Below the pieces are notes generated by a model that did no database searches, was not told where the DNA came from, and saw only the letters and a list, made by a program, of their open reading frames with translations. Both the position numbers and the translations under genes were made by a program. 64,000 bases of DNA from Bacillota bacterium (lineage in GTDB: Bacteria; Bacillota; Sulfobacillia; Sulfobacillales; Sulfobacillaceae): contig JAJYHT010000055.1 of the NCBI GenBank assembly GCA_021784595.1, positions 102,449-166,448 of the forward strand, read 5' to 3'. How positions within the stretch are numbered: position 1 is the stretch's first letter; each line of letters starts with the position of its first letter. Positions 17,191-27,219 of this stretch are shown piece by piece.

Positions 17191-19884
17191 TTATAAGGAC
17201 AATCGAAACAAGTCCATCAATTGATGATTGTCCATTTCAGTCAGCCAGTTTTCCTGAACGCTCGGAATGATTTCTTGCGCCAATTTAGTTTTTTCTTCTA
17301 TCAGGCGATCAATTTTCTCTTCAATTGTACCGCGCGTGAGAAACTTATGGACAATAACATTTTTGTTTTGTCCAATGCGAAAAGCGCGATCGGTGGCTTG
17401 ATTTTCTACCGCTGGATTCCACCAGCGATCAAAGTGCACTACATGATTGGCCGACGTTAAGTTCAACCCCACGCCGCCTGCCTTAATGGATAGCACAATG
17501 AATGGGATGTATTGGGTACCTTGGAACTTTGCCACAATCTCTTGCCTTTTGGATACCGGGGTTTGTCCGTGCAACACGAGCCCGGGATGATGAAATACAC
17601 TCTCCAGAAATTCTTGCAGCGGTGCGGTGATTTCTTTGAATTGGGTAAAAACCAACATGCGTTCCCTTTTGGCATAAATGGTCTCGCAAATCTCGCCCAG
17701 TCTGTCAAATTTTCCGCTTTCACTGGGGTCGTAGATCTCTTGCCCCAAATATTGGTCGGGATGATTGCAGATTTGTTTGAACTTCATCAAGGATGATAAA
17801 ATCAGTCCCTTTCTTTGAATTCCGTCTTCGCTTGATTCCAGTTTGGCTTTCAGTTCATGGACTAAGGCGGTGTAAAGCGCCACCTGCTTTTTTGACAGGG
17901 TGGCAAAAGTCTTCATTTCGATTTTGTCAGGCAAATCCCTAATTACCGCTTTATCCGTCTTTAGTCTACGTAATATAAAGGGACTCACTACGCGCTTTAA
18001 AGGAGCATAGCCAGCGGGGTCATCGCGCAATTGTTTGGTGAAGTCGGTAAACTCACGGGCATTCCCCAACAATCCTTGGTTGAGGAAGTCAAACAAAGAC
18101 CACAGGTCCGAAAGACGATTTTCAACCGGGGTGCCGGTCATGGCAATTTTGTACGATGCCCTGATTTGTTTCACTGCTTTTGCCTGTTTGGTCACCGGGT
18201 TCTTAATGGCCTGGGCTTCATCTAGTACCAACGTGTCCCAAACCACCTCTGTCAGCCATGGGTATTTCGACATCATTGCGTAGGTGGTCAGGAATATATC
18301 ATAGTGCGGAACGGTTTTGATGCCATCTTTTAAACCAGAGTTTGTTTGCGAAGGGTGTAAAACCAGGCATCTCAAAGAGGGGGCAAATTTCTTTATTTCA
18401 CTCAACCAATTGCCGATCAGCGACGCGGGGATTACCAACAGGGTTTTTTCATCCCGTTGTCCACGGATATAATTCAGAAGAGCAATGACCTGCAGTGTTT
18501 TTCCAAGACCCATGTCATCGGCCAGGCAGGCTCCGAGACCCAGGGTTTTCATGAAATAGAGCCACGCCAAGCCTTTTTCCTGGTATTCCCTCAGCTCGGC
18601 ATGAAAATCCGAGCCGCCGGAAATGGCTGTAATTTCATCAGGGTGCGTCAACCGTGCGACTACCGTGTTGAGCCATTCTCCGTGGGTTATGCTCAGGTCG
18701 CAGGCCTCTTGGGGTAGATTGATCATTTTGGACGCATTCCATTGAAAACGCATGGCGTCTATAATGTTCATATCCGTATTACCCATCATTTTTTGTGCCT
18801 GCTCATAAGCCTTTAAGGTATCCTCCAGCTTTTTGTGGTCTACCTCAACCCATTTTCCCTTGAGGAAGGCCAGTCCCTCTGCTTCGCGGAGCAGTTGCCT
18901 CAATTCCTCAACGTCGAGGGGTTCTCCGCCTAGAGATATTTGGGCATTGAAATCGACCAGGGCATCAAAACCCAGATGGGATGGAGGTTTGTTGCCAATG
19001 CTGATAGACATTCGCAAAGCATTGCTCGAACTCTTCCACCATTTGGGGATGCGGCACAAAATGCCCGCTCTTTCATATAGCGGCACTTCTTTAAGAAATG
19101 TGTAGGCTTCCCCAGCCGATAACCGCAAAGGGTGAAAAATTTCTCCAGACTCCACGAGGCCCGCGATAAAAGGGCTCTCTTCGGAAGCCTTATTCACTGT
19201 CGCCAAAAGATCCAACAACTTTTTGTGGTCTTGGTGGTATTCGACCAGTGCATTTTTCAGGGGAAGGTGCTTTGCTTTGCCATCTTTGGTTAAGCCTGCT
19301 GAGTAGGTGGCTAAAAACGCAAAAGGGTATTCATTTTGTTTGCTCTCAACCAGATGGAAGAAAATTCGGCCTATGGGATGGACAACTGCATTGCGCGAAG
19401 CAAAGAAATCTGCTGCAGATCCACTGAAAGCCGCGATTTCTCCAGCAAAAACATCGTTCAGTCTGTCCCAGATGCGCAGCAGCCAATCAAAATTCAGATG
19501 CTCCGCGCCCTGCATGTAGGGTGCGCTGTGCAAAACACGGGTTATTTCCTCGACTTCTGGCTCAACCACGGTCCGCTCCCGAAGCAACTCGATATCCGGA
19601 GTGCGGGCCAGCGCCTTTAAAAACGCGGCAGCAATCAAATAGAGAAAGCGGACCGATTCGGAGAGCGTCTCGGATGGCTCGGAGAATCCCAGATGAAAGA
19701 GCGTTGGGTAGGGGTCGTGCTGAAACTGCGCGTACATTTCGTTTTGAAGCGACAGCAACCTAGGGTTGGGGGAGCCGCCGGTTTGTTGCCAGTCCAGCAC
19801 AAATCCTTCTGGCTCTATCCACACAATGAGTTCGCTATTCATCTTAACAGCCTGGGCGTCATGGATATCGGTCGACACGTCCAA
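17191..19884 (-). CDS. SNF2-family DNA-dependent ATPase/helicase (YwqA-like)
   Basis: 897 residues. The N-terminal 400 or so form the SNF2-associated region common in bacterial homologues. Helicase motif I is DDMGLGKT (about residue 460), the Walker B variant is LDEAQ (about 558), and the C-terminal lobe has VLSIKAGGVGLNLT, FDRWWNPAVENQA and DRAFRIGQ (motifs V-VI). These proteins translocate on double-stranded DNA using ATP. The start is probably TTG at 19884 behind GGAAAGGATG; ATG codons a little further in are possible. It is first in the operon with the SWIM gene. No nuclease domain is seen. Confidence 0.92.
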   Translation of the reverse strand: MDVSTDIHDAQAVKMNSELIVWIEPEGFVLDWQQTGGSPNPRLLSLQNEMYAQFQHDPYPTLFHLGFSEPSETLSESVRFLYLIAAAFLKALARTPDIELLRERTVVEPEVEEITRVLHSAPYMQGAEHLNFDWLLRIWDRLNDVFAGEIAAFSGSAADFFASRNAVVHPIGRIFFHLVESKQNEYPFAFLATYSAGLTKDGKAKHLPLKNALVEYHQDHKKLLDLLATVNKASEESPFIAGLVESGEIFHPLRLSAGEAYTFLKEVPLYERAGILCRIPKWWKSSSNALRMSISIGNKPPSHLGFDALVDFNAQISLGGEPLDVEELRQLLREAEGLAFLKGKWVEVDHKKLEDTLKAYEQAQKMMGNTDMNIIDAMRFQWNASKMINLPQEACDLSITHGEWLNTVVARLTHPDEITAISGGSDFHAELREYQEKGLAWLYFMKTLGLGACLADDMGLGKTLQVIALLNYIRGQRDEKTLLVIPASLIGNWLSEIKKFAPSLRCLVLHPSQTNSGLKDGIKTVPHYDIFLTTYAMMSKYPWLTEVVWDTLVLDEAQAIKNPVTKQAKAVKQIRASYKIAMTGTPVENRLSDLWSLFDFLNQGLLGNAREFTDFTKQLRDDPAGYAPLKRVVSPFILRRLKTDKAVIRDLPDKIEMKTFATLSKKQVALYTALVHELKAKLESSEDGIQRKGLILSSLMKFKQICNHPDQYLGQEIYDPSESGKFDRLGEICETIYAKRERMLVFTQFKEITAPLQEFLESVFHHPGLVLHGQTPVSKRQEIVAKFQGTQYIPFIVLSIKAGGVGLNLTSANHVVHFDRWWNPAVENQATDRAFRIGQNKNVIVHKFLTRGTIEEKIDRLIEEKTKLAQEIIPSVQENWLTEMDNHQLMDLFRLSL

Positions 19885-20380
19885 AAGTCATCCTTTCCGG
19901 AGCTCGTCCCTTCATTTTACTAGAAAAGATCCCACGATAAATCCCTAGAGTCAAAGGAGGCATGTGGTCCGGTATCTACACGGCATCGCAGGGAGACTCA
20001 TGCTGACCGATTGTGCCAAGAAGCGGGATAACGCGTGCGAGCAGATTGCAAAAAGAAGTTCTTTACAAAGAGTCAAGGTAAAATATATCCTGCTGAAATC
20101 GACTCCGACATAGAGGATATTATAGTGTTTAAGTACTAAAATAAAACATCGTTGCCGCGGGGCGTGAGGACAAAGCGTAGTCATCGCAGTCTATAGGGCC
20201 CTTTTAGGACCACTCCAGTTGGAGACATTGTGGCGCCGTTACTTGTAAATCGATTGATTGCTCATCCTATGTAATAACTAAATGAAACCTAGCGACATTT
20301 GGTGGCGTTTTTAAAATAAGCATGGTGTAAACTTTAGACATTGTTTTGGATGCTGTGAGATTTGAGAAAGAAGGACTAGA
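19885..20380. other. divergent intergenic region, AT-rich
   Basis: About 495 bases between the SNF2 and L,D-transpeptidase genes. No reliable gene, riboswitch or terminator was recognised. It should contain both divergent promoters. Confidence 0.4.
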
Positions 20381-22138
20381 ATGGTTGCCCAGCGACAACA
20401 AACGAATCGTGGCGCTCTCATTAAAGGACCCAGGTCATGGGCGGGAATTCTTATTGTCGCTGTGATCATGATGATAGGCATTGCATTTTGGCTCTCAATG
20501 CCGCGGGCCACGATTGCCAAGAGTCAACGCGGACTTGTCAAGGTGTCGCTCGGGGGATGGAATGCTTCCGTGCAGTCGGCCACATTCGTGTACGCTGGCA
20601 AAACAGCTCCGCTAGCGCTCCAAGGAGATCTGTTGAAACCGACACGACCACTGCCTTCGGGAGTTTTGGGCACGGTTCACTTGGTGATTGATGGCGATCC
20701 CTTTTTGCGTGGGATTTTTGGCGAAACGAAAACACTGTCGTTTGCAGTGGATACACCGACTAGTCCTGTCTTAAAGAGCCACTACATTGACCGTCTTTTG
20801 GAGCCATACCTTTCGGTAGCCTTTGGCCAGCCGGTGGACATGGTGAAGTATGACTGGGAGGGAACAACAAAAACAATGCGGTGGCTGACGCCAAAGCTCG
20901 TGGTAAATTTGCCAATGGCGGTGGGACATCCTGGTTCAGAAGGATCCATGCGTCTTCAGGCAGGAGCCAGAAGTTGGGAAACCCCGAGCGCTTGGCAGGA
21001 AGTGCGGTGGACTACTATTCCCTATATCCACGCATTTGCGTCCCCAACCGTGGAGATGTCCCCCAATGGGGTGCTGACGGTAACGTTTAGCCAACCAATT
21101 GCTCGGCCCAATCTCCGTCAATGGATCTTTACACCCCAAACGCCAGGGGCTTGGCATCAAACAAACTCTGAGACCTTTACCTATACTCCCTCCCATGTCA
21201 TGGGTTTTGGGCCGGGGGCATTGGTGTCGCTCAGCATTCCGGGAGGTCGCACCGGACCTCTGGCGCGGTCTGGCTCATACCTTGCCCAGACCTTAAATCT
21301 CACCTGGACTACTGTGCCAGGCTCTGTGTTGCGTTTGCAGCAATTGTTAGCAGAAGAGGGGTATCTTCCGGTTACTTGGCAGAGGAGCAGCCCGGCCTCG
21401 GGGCAAGAGACCATGCAAGAGCAGGCACAAACTATCTATAATCCGCCGCTGGGCACATTTCAATGGGAATATCCCAATTTGCCCGCGAGTTTGAAGTTGC
21501 TTTGGGCCCCAGGGCAGATGACTGTGATGACCAAGGGGGCGATCATGCAGTTTGAGCGCGCTAATGGTTTGACCGTGGACGGCATCGCCGGTCCCGCGGT
21601 ATGGCGTGCCCTGTTAAGCGATCGGCTGGCTGGCAAGACCAGTCCTGACGGCTACACATACATTTCAGTGACCGAAAATGCGCCAGAAACCATGCAATTA
21701 TGGGTCAATGGTCAACTTCGGCTGTCATCGGATGCCAATACGGGAATTTCTGTGACTCCAACTTATCTTGGCACCTATCCCATATATGAGAGGTTGCCGT
21801 TTCAAATCATGCGGGGGAATAATCCTAATGGGACCCCGTATGCCGATCCTGTCTATTGGATCAACTACTTCGCCGGCAGTGACGCAGTTCATGGATTCTT
21901 TCGATCCTCCTATGGATTCCCACAAAGTCTAGGGTGTGTTGAACTGCCCTTAAATATTGCCCCTATTGTCTATCACGATGTGCATTATGGCACTTTGGTG
22001 ACAGTTTCTCCCGTCGGGGTAGCGCCGGCTCCCGCCAAGCCTGGTGCCTTTGCTAGCAATCCGACCAGTACTGGCGGTTCAACGCCGTCAAGCCAACCCA
22101 CATCAACCTCGACCTCCACGTCGTCGTCGGGGAATTGA
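20381..22138 (+). CDS. L,D-transpeptidase with peptidoglycan-binding domain (YkuD family)
   Basis: 585 residues. An N-terminal anchor (about residues 22-40) is followed by a long extracellular beta-rich region, with Ig-like segments such as SPNGVLTVTFSQPI. A peptidoglycan-binding motif comes next (about 375-410; MQFERANGLTVDGIAG), then the YkuD domain. Its catalytic stretch HGFFRSSYGFPQSLGCVELP carries the His and the Cys (about residue 519). The C-terminal tail is Ser/Thr/Pro-rich and ends STSSSGN. L,D-transpeptidases make 3-3 crosslinks or attach proteins in the wall. The anchored, multi-domain form suggests action outside the membrane. Ribosome site AAGGA is near 20370. Confidence 0.9.
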   Translation: MVAQRQQTNRGALIKGPRSWAGILIVAVIMMIGIAFWLSMPRATIAKSQRGLVKVSLGGWNASVQSATFVYAGKTAPLALQGDLLKPTRPLPSGVLGTVHLVIDGDPFLRGIFGETKTLSFAVDTPTSPVLKSHYIDRLLEPYLSVAFGQPVDMVKYDWEGTTKTMRWLTPKLVVNLPMAVGHPGSEGSMRLQAGARSWETPSAWQEVRWTTIPYIHAFASPTVEMSPNGVLTVTFSQPIARPNLRQWIFTPQTPGAWHQTNSETFTYTPSHVMGFGPGALVSLSIPGGRTGPLARSGSYLAQTLNLTWTTVPGSVLRLQQLLAEEGYLPVTWQRSSPASGQETMQEQAQTIYNPPLGTFQWEYPNLPASLKLLWAPGQMTVMTKGAIMQFERANGLTVDGIAGPAVWRALLSDRLAGKTSPDGYTYISVTENAPETMQLWVNGQLRLSSDANTGISVTPTYLGTYPIYERLPFQIMRGNNPNGTPYADPVYWINYFAGSDAVHGFFRSSYGFPQSLGCVELPLNIAPIVYHDVHYGTLVTVSPVGVAPAPAKPGAFASNPTSTGGSTPSSQPTSTSTSTSSSGN

Positions 22139-22358
22139 CTCCGCAAGTAGCTTGATTGCCATACTGACGGGGTCATTATATGATAAGAGATGCGTATCGG
22201 CAAAACTTCAGTACATCTGCGGTCCCTCATCTTGCTTGCTTTCCATTGGACTCTGAGGCTTATTGAAAAACCTCGTGTAAAATTGGCGTCACGAGAAAAA
22301 CATTGCTACAGTAACACTAGATTTCTTTCACGCGAACAGGAACCGTGAAGGAGCGATT

Positions 22359-24035
22359 TTGAAAGTGCTTGCCAAAAATGGTTGGGAGAAACCAAGGAGG
22401 TTGAGACAACCCTCTTTGGGGTCAGGTTGCAGTTTGTCGGCCCGGGATTGGCCGTTAGGTGTAATGCGAAAAGATGCCGGGGGCAAATGGCGCCAGGTTA
22501 ATCGTCATGCCCGAAGACTGTTGGGAATGGATGAACAACTCAGCCTGGAGGCTTTATCGGACCCCGACTGGCTGCAACAGCATCCGGATTTCTGTCAGGC
22601 ACTGGCTCAAATCGCGGCCAGTGACACCTACGTCTGGCAAAATAAGCAAAAAGCGCGAGAATACATTCGATTACAAAACCCTCCGTCAACACTGGCAGTT
22701 ACCAAACTCGCTGTCTCTGCTGCTCGAGGTGCTCCGCAGTGTTTGTTGATAGTTCTCAAAGCTGTTTTGCCCAATTCCATGGACTCCTCGCGGCAATCTA
22801 GAATGTTGCAGTTTGCCCTTGACCAGGCGCGGACCGCTATATGGTGCAAAGATGGGGAACAACGCATTTTATGGGCCAATCGAGCTGCATCAAACCTTCT
22901 GGGCAGGGACAGCAGGGATATTGTCGGACACCAGGAAGAGGTGATGGTTCAGAGAGAGCTACTGTCATGCAATGAGACAGACGACCCGAAACTTCAATCA
23001 CATCTCCGCCCGCCGCCGTCGTTGGAGCAGTGGATTTTGCCCAATGGCCAGGTTCTGACGGTGGAGGTGGATAGAGTGCCCTACCATGGATCCTCGACCA
23101 TTGTGTATGTGCGTGATATGACCGAAAGAGAAAAGCGTGAGGATAAGTTGCGGGCTGATGAAGAGCGGTACCGAACTATCGTCAACGAAATAAAAGATGG
23201 ATACTTTGAAACCGACCTTGCAGGCAATTTGACATTTTTCAATCCGGCCTTGACAGAAATTTTGGGATATCCAGAAGATGAGATGTATGGACTAAACGAT
23301 CGCCAATATACGGATGAAGACAATGCTAAAGCGCTATATCATGCTTTCAATCAGGTGTTTCGCACGGGACAGCCAGTCGCGGCGGAATGGCAGATTATTC
23401 GCAAAGACCAGGCTCGCCGCTATTTGGACGCTTCGGTATCTCTTGTGAAAAATGAGGCAGGAGATCCTGTGGGGTTTCGTGGGATTGCTCGGGATATAAC
23501 GGACCGTAAAACGATGGAGCTGCAGCTGCACTATTTGGCTCACCATGATATTTTAACCAATCTGCCAAACCGCTCTGTCGTGGTGGAGTATCTGAATAGT
23601 GCGATAATGGCAGCGGCTGCGCAGGACATGATGGCAGCCGTTTTTTTCATTGACTTGGATCGCTTTAAGTATGTTAATGACACGATGGGTCATGTAGCGG
23701 GGGACCAGATGCTAAAGGCTGTGGCGCAAAGACTTCAAGCCGCGCTGCGCAAGGAAGCCTTAGTGGCCAGAATGGGAGGCGATGAATTTATTATTGTGCT
23801 GCCATTGGTCACTGCGATACCAGAAGTGAATACGGTGGCGCAACGGGTTTTAGACCGATTAGGCCAGCCATGGGAGGTTGGCGGAAAAGTATTTTTATGT
23901 CCGGGCAGTATTGGGATCGCCATTTATCCCGATGATGGCGCCAACCCTGACACGTTGCTTAAGCACGCCGATATTGCCATGTACCGAGCCAAAGGACGAG
24001 GCGGCAACGGGTATGTGCTGTATCGGTCGGGCTAG
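22359..24035 (+). CDS. PAS-PAS-GGDEF diguanylate cyclase
   Basis: 558 residues without membrane segments. At least two PAS domains are visible. One is near residues 145-250 (LDQARTAIWCKDGEQRILWANRAA in part), and one near 265-385 begins YRTIVNEIKDGYFETD and ends in a PAC-like GFRGIARDITDRK. The GGDEF domain follows with HDILTNLPNR, DLDRFKYVNDTMGH and active-site RMGGDEF (about residue 470). No upstream RxxD inhibitory site is evident (RKEA occupies that area). It should be a soluble, ligand-regulated c-di-GMP synthase. Start TTG at 22359 or GTG at 22365, both placed behind AAGGAG at 22348-22353. The upstream 220 bases hold no recognised element. Confidence 0.9.
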   Translation: MKVLAKNGWEKPRRLRQPSLGSGCSLSARDWPLGVMRKDAGGKWRQVNRHARRLLGMDEQLSLEALSDPDWLQQHPDFCQALAQIAASDTYVWQNKQKAREYIRLQNPPSTLAVTKLAVSAARGAPQCLLIVLKAVLPNSMDSSRQSRMLQFALDQARTAIWCKDGEQRILWANRAASNLLGRDSRDIVGHQEEVMVQRELLSCNETDDPKLQSHLRPPPSLEQWILPNGQVLTVEVDRVPYHGSSTIVYVRDMTEREKREDKLRADEERYRTIVNEIKDGYFETDLAGNLTFFNPALTEILGYPEDEMYGLNDRQYTDEDNAKALYHAFNQVFRTGQPVAAEWQIIRKDQARRYLDASVSLVKNEAGDPVGFRGIARDITDRKTMELQLHYLAHHDILTNLPNRSVVVEYLNSAIMAAAAQDMMAAVFFIDLDRFKYVNDTMGHVAGDQMLKAVAQRLQAALRKEALVARMGGDEFIIVLPLVTAIPEVNTVAQRVLDRLGQPWEVGGKVFLCPGSIGIAIYPDDGANPDTLLKHADIAMYRAKGRGGNGYVLYRSG

Positions 24036-24152
24036 GCCTGAAGACCGCGTGTGAAACAGGCGTTGCCGGGGGCAAGCCGATGAGACCTCTAAGTCTGCGC
24101 TTGTCATGATGCGCATGGGAAGAGAAAATGGAGAAAGGAGGTGCTGCTTCGG

Positions 24153-25094
24153 ATGGCAGTATTTGAAGTGGGAGAGAATCTGTTTGTGGTGGATTTGTTT
24201 GAGGGCGCCAGACCGTTTAGAAGTTCCGCCTACTTTATTCGAGGCCCTGAGCCCACTCTGATTGAGACGGGATCAAGCAATGGCCATACATATCTCATCG
24301 ATGGTTTGAAGGAACTGGGCTACACACCCCAAGATCTTAAGCACATCGTGGTGACTCATGCGCATTTGGATCATGCAGGAGGTGCAGGCCTGATGATGCG
24401 ATCGGCGCCTGATGCCGTTTTGCATGCCCATCCCAGGGCCGCGCGCCATTTGATTGACCCCAGCCGTCTTGATGCAGGGACCCGCGCTGTTTATGGCAAC
24501 GCCATGGATGCGTTGTATGGGCCGCTGCTCCCTGTGCCATCGGATCGCGTAGTCGTTCAAGAAGACGGTTCAGTGCTTGAATTAGGCAATGGACGAAACC
24601 TGACGTTTTACGATACACCGGGACATGCCAAACATCATATGTGTGTGTTTGACAATGTGACCCGGGGAATTTTTTCGGGTGACACCGTGGGGATCAGGTA
24701 TTGGCCCCAACGCACCGGATGGGATTTTTTCTTTGGATTTCCCACGACCTCGCCATCGGACTTTGATCCAGATGTCATGTTGGCCTCATTGGATAAGCTT
24801 GAGCGCTTAAATCCCGAAGTGGTGTACCACACACACTTTGGACCTACACGTCCAGCCGCCCAAGCGTTTGATTTCAGTCGGCGGGGCGTTTACGCCATCC
24901 AAAACATCATTGCTGGGCTTAAGGATGATGCGGACCCTTCATTGGTTGAACAACAGCTTTTAGAGCATATGAAACATGAGGTTGCCCATCTGGCGCATCC
25001 GGTGGAGGATTTTTCTGAATTAGGACTGGATATCAACCTAAACGCCCAGGGGATTATCGTATACATGCAAAAGAAGAAGGCCGGGAAGCTTTAA
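24153..25094 (+). CDS. metallo-beta-lactamase-fold hydrolase
   Basis: 313 residues. The zinc motif HxHxDH is present as THAHLDHAGG (about residue 70), with further ligands in GHAKHHMC, FSGDTVG and YHTHFGP. The ATG at 24153 is preferred because AAAGGAGG ends at 24141, eleven bases upstream; a GTG at 24141 would sit on the ribosome site. The family includes glyoxalase II-like, quorum-quenching and flavodiiron-related hydrolases. Its about 315-residue length and the C-terminal helical part resemble the widespread 'MBL fold hydrolase' group of unknown substrate. The NifX-like gene follows 53 bases later and may be co-transcribed. Confidence 0.85.
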   Translation: MAVFEVGENLFVVDLFEGARPFRSSAYFIRGPEPTLIETGSSNGHTYLIDGLKELGYTPQDLKHIVVTHAHLDHAGGAGLMMRSAPDAVLHAHPRAARHLIDPSRLDAGTRAVYGNAMDALYGPLLPVPSDRVVVQEDGSVLELGNGRNLTFYDTPGHAKHHMCVFDNVTRGIFSGDTVGIRYWPQRTGWDFFFGFPTTSPSDFDPDVMLASLDKLERLNPEVVYHTHFGPTRPAAQAFDFSRRGVYAIQNIIAGLKDDADPSLVEQQLLEHMKHEVAHLAHPVEDFSELGLDINLNAQGIIVYMQKKKAGKL

Positions 25095-25147
25095 GAAGGG
25101 ATGCTTCTTTAGCCGGGGAAGTTAAATTGTTTGTGGAGGTGTTGAAT

Positions 25148-25477
25148 ATGCGTACAGTCTGCATTCCGGTGGATGATAGCGGGCAAGTAGAACCCCGATG
25201 GGGCAAAGCCCCTAAAGTCGCCGTAGCCAAGCTTAACGATCAGGGTCAGATTGACACGTGGGAGGAATTTGCAGTTGGTTGGGATGTCCTTCATGATGAA
25301 AATGGGGAGGGGCAACACCATGCCCGGATTGCCCGATTTTTGATGGATCATCAGGTGACCGACGTGGCCGCTGAACATATGGGACCTGGTATGGAGCGAA
25401 TGATTCAAAGCATGCGGCTCAATCTCCATCTTGGGGTGCATGGGGATGCTCGGAGCGCAGTTGAACAGGTGGGTTGA
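25148..25477 (+). CDS. NifX/NifB-associated (dinitrogenase iron-molybdenum cofactor) domain protein
   Basis: 109 residues from an ATG at 25148 with GGAGGT at 25135-25140. The opening MRTVCIPVDDSGQVEPRWG is characteristic of small NifX/NafY/MTH1175-like domains, which bind metal-cofactor intermediates. The later segment (DHQVTDVAAEHMGPGMERMIQ) matches their second half, though the usual G(x)G.A motif is altered. There are no other nif genes in the window, so a role in nitrogen fixation is not implied. Stand-alone members are common and of unknown function. A strong terminator follows at 25598. Confidence 0.75.
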   Translation: MRTVCIPVDDSGQVEPRWGKAPKVAVAKLNDQGQIDTWEEFAVGWDVLHDENGEGQHHARIARFLMDHQVTDVAAEHMGPGMERMIQSMRLNLHLGVHGDARSAVEQVG

Positions 25478-25597
25478 GAAATAAAAGGGAGCAGTGAAGG
25501 ACAGATATGGCCTTTTAATACCAGAGGCCGGCGCGAGTTGTTGTTTTTAGCTCTGCCACACAGCGCATTGATCCCGAATTGAGACAGGAGCCTGGAC

Positions 25598-25635
25598 GAG
25601 CCTCGGGGTGTTATTCCCCCGGGGCTCCCCGTTTT
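25598..25635 (+). terminator. Rho-independent terminator
   Basis: An 11-bp stem (25598-25608 with 25617-25627, one G-T pair) of mostly G/C, with an eight-base loop, is followed by CCCG and TTTT at 25632-25635. It closes the transcript containing the NifX-like gene. Confidence 0.6.
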
Positions 25636-25695
25636 ATGGCGTTCTCCTGGGGTCCCTGCTTTTGGCACCGGGTCTATGACATCGGCGTTTCTGGG

Positions 25696-25718
25696 GGACA
25701 CCGTCAGGCTCGGTGTCC
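25696..25718. repeat. 8-bp hairpin
   Basis: GGACACCG at 25696-25703 pairs with CGGTGTCC at 25711-25718 around a seven-base loop. No T-run follows. It lies between the terminator and the gerA pseudogene, and its function is unknown. Confidence 0.35.
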
Positions 25719-25761
25719 GGACGGATCCAGGGTATTAAGGCATGCGGGTTAGCGATGGCCG

Positions 25762-26741
25762 GTGGTGAGGCGACGATCCAAGGGCAAGATCATTGATGCC
25801 ATGACGATGCCGCATCACGAGCAATACGTTCCGGATATGGAGTCCGCCTATCAACGCATCAAAGCCGAGATGGGGTCTTGTACCGAAGAGGTCTTGCGAT
25901 ACTTTCATGTCCCGGCCTGCCAACCCCATCGGGTGCTGATTGCCTGTATCGAAGGCTTCACTAATACGTCGCTCGTTGATGTAGTGAAACTGCGACAGAG
26001 AGGGTTCGGATCGACGACAATCCCAATGCCACCGTGATAGGTGGATTGATTCGCGATCATCCGCGGACGATTTTCCCCACCATCCGCTTCACTCATTGAC
26101 TTTTATCGGACAGCCGTGGATTGATCGGATGCGTGGCATGATACCTCCTTTTACCGAGGCCAATATCAAATGGTGCCAGCGTCGCTTCTTATTGTGATGG
26201 GAGGCGATCGCGCAGGCCGCGCGTTCCTCTGGTTGTGGAAGCCCTTTTGATAGTATTTGTCATTGAGGTGCTTAGAGAGAGTGTCCTTCGTCTACCCAAA
26301 GCGCTTTCGCCCACGATTGGCACCGTGGGCGGCATCGTTGTCGGCACAGCGGTCGTAAAGGCGGGACTGGTGAGTCCCCAGATGAATAACCTTAACAGCG
26401 TTGAGCTTTTATAGTGTGCCCGTCTATGAATTGATCGGAACATGGCGCTTGATGGATTTTCTGATGTTAATGTTGGCAGCCGTGCTTGGAATTTACGACA
26501 TAATTCATGCCACTATTTGGAGGGCCGACACCCTTCTTAGATTCTTTTGGATCCGTTTGCGCTTTTTTCTGTCGCCGATTGGATCGGTGTTCCCATCCGC
26601 ACTCCATGGACACTGTTGCACTATCGCACAATCGATGCACGTCCTACTCCGTCGCGATTGATGGGTTCTTCCACAACTACCACGCCACCACACTTGCGAA
26701 GGATGCGACCATCATCTTCATCAGTAAGCCCTGTCCTATGA
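25762..26741 (+). pseudogene. gerA: gerA-type spore germination receptor subunit, decayed
   Basis: Four blocks in order match the GerAA family across alternating frames. The first is YQRIKAEMGSCTEEVLRYF with a later CIEGFTNTSLVD (25762-26040). The second is VEALLIVFVIEVLRES, then TIGTVGGIVVGTAVVKAGLV (26235-26410), the conserved membrane core. The third is VPVYELIGTWRLMDFLMLML (26416-26500). The last is IRTPWTLLHYRTIDARPTPSR (about 26600-26660), the typical C-terminal end. The middle of the N-terminal domain is deleted and at least three frame changes are needed. GerA proteins sense germinants in the spore inner membrane, so the wreck points to a spore-forming ancestry. Confidence 0.7.
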
Positions 26742-27138
26742 TTATCGTCGCCTGGGTCATCGCGTTAGTGATGTCTGAAATAGTCCATGTATTTACCTAT
26801 CACTCCAAGACGGATTTTTCCCTAGTGCGGTCGGATTATGAGCGTGTGGACTATGGTGGTTATTTTGGCGGTCATCGCGTCGGGGCTCGATACACCGCTT
26901 GTGGCGACCCACTTGGTGGTGCACTGGATTGACCCGATCGCTCTTGGCCTTACTGCTATCACCACCATCATGTCTCCATTGCTGGTCCGATGGCGGTTCG
27001 GTCCCTGGAAAAAAAGAACTCGGCCGTCATAGTGGGATGATGGGCATGGCACGTTCAATGCGCTTAGAATCCGTCACGGTTGCCTGCACTTTAAGCGCCG
27101 GGCATCGTTAAGATTGCCGAAAGCGTTCTAGGCGAGCA
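26742..27138 (+). other. membrane-protein-like fragments, unassigned
   Basis: Two hydrophobic stretches are readable: MIIVAWVIALVMSEIVHVF near 26737 and VVILAVIASGLDTPLVATHL from about 26850, followed by ALGLTAITTIMSPLLV. They follow the gerA remnant and could be the decayed next gene of a ger operon, but no family match is clear. No ribosome site supports a start. Confidence 0.25.
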
Positions 27139-27219
27139 GTGATCCATGCTACAATGCCTAAAACAAGAATGCACGTGACCACTGGAATCGAAAACTTCTT
27201 GGGGGAGATCGCGACGACC

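Noticed and set aside
24036..24140. Possible riboswitch in the leader of the metallo-beta-lactamase-fold gene
   Set aside because: Only one short TTGCC/GGCAA stem was found and no conserved block of a known class.
25081..25115. AAGAAG/CTTCTT stem after the metallo-beta-lactamase-fold gene as a terminator
   Set aside because: Six weak base pairs without a T-tract; the strong terminator at 25598 is more convincing.
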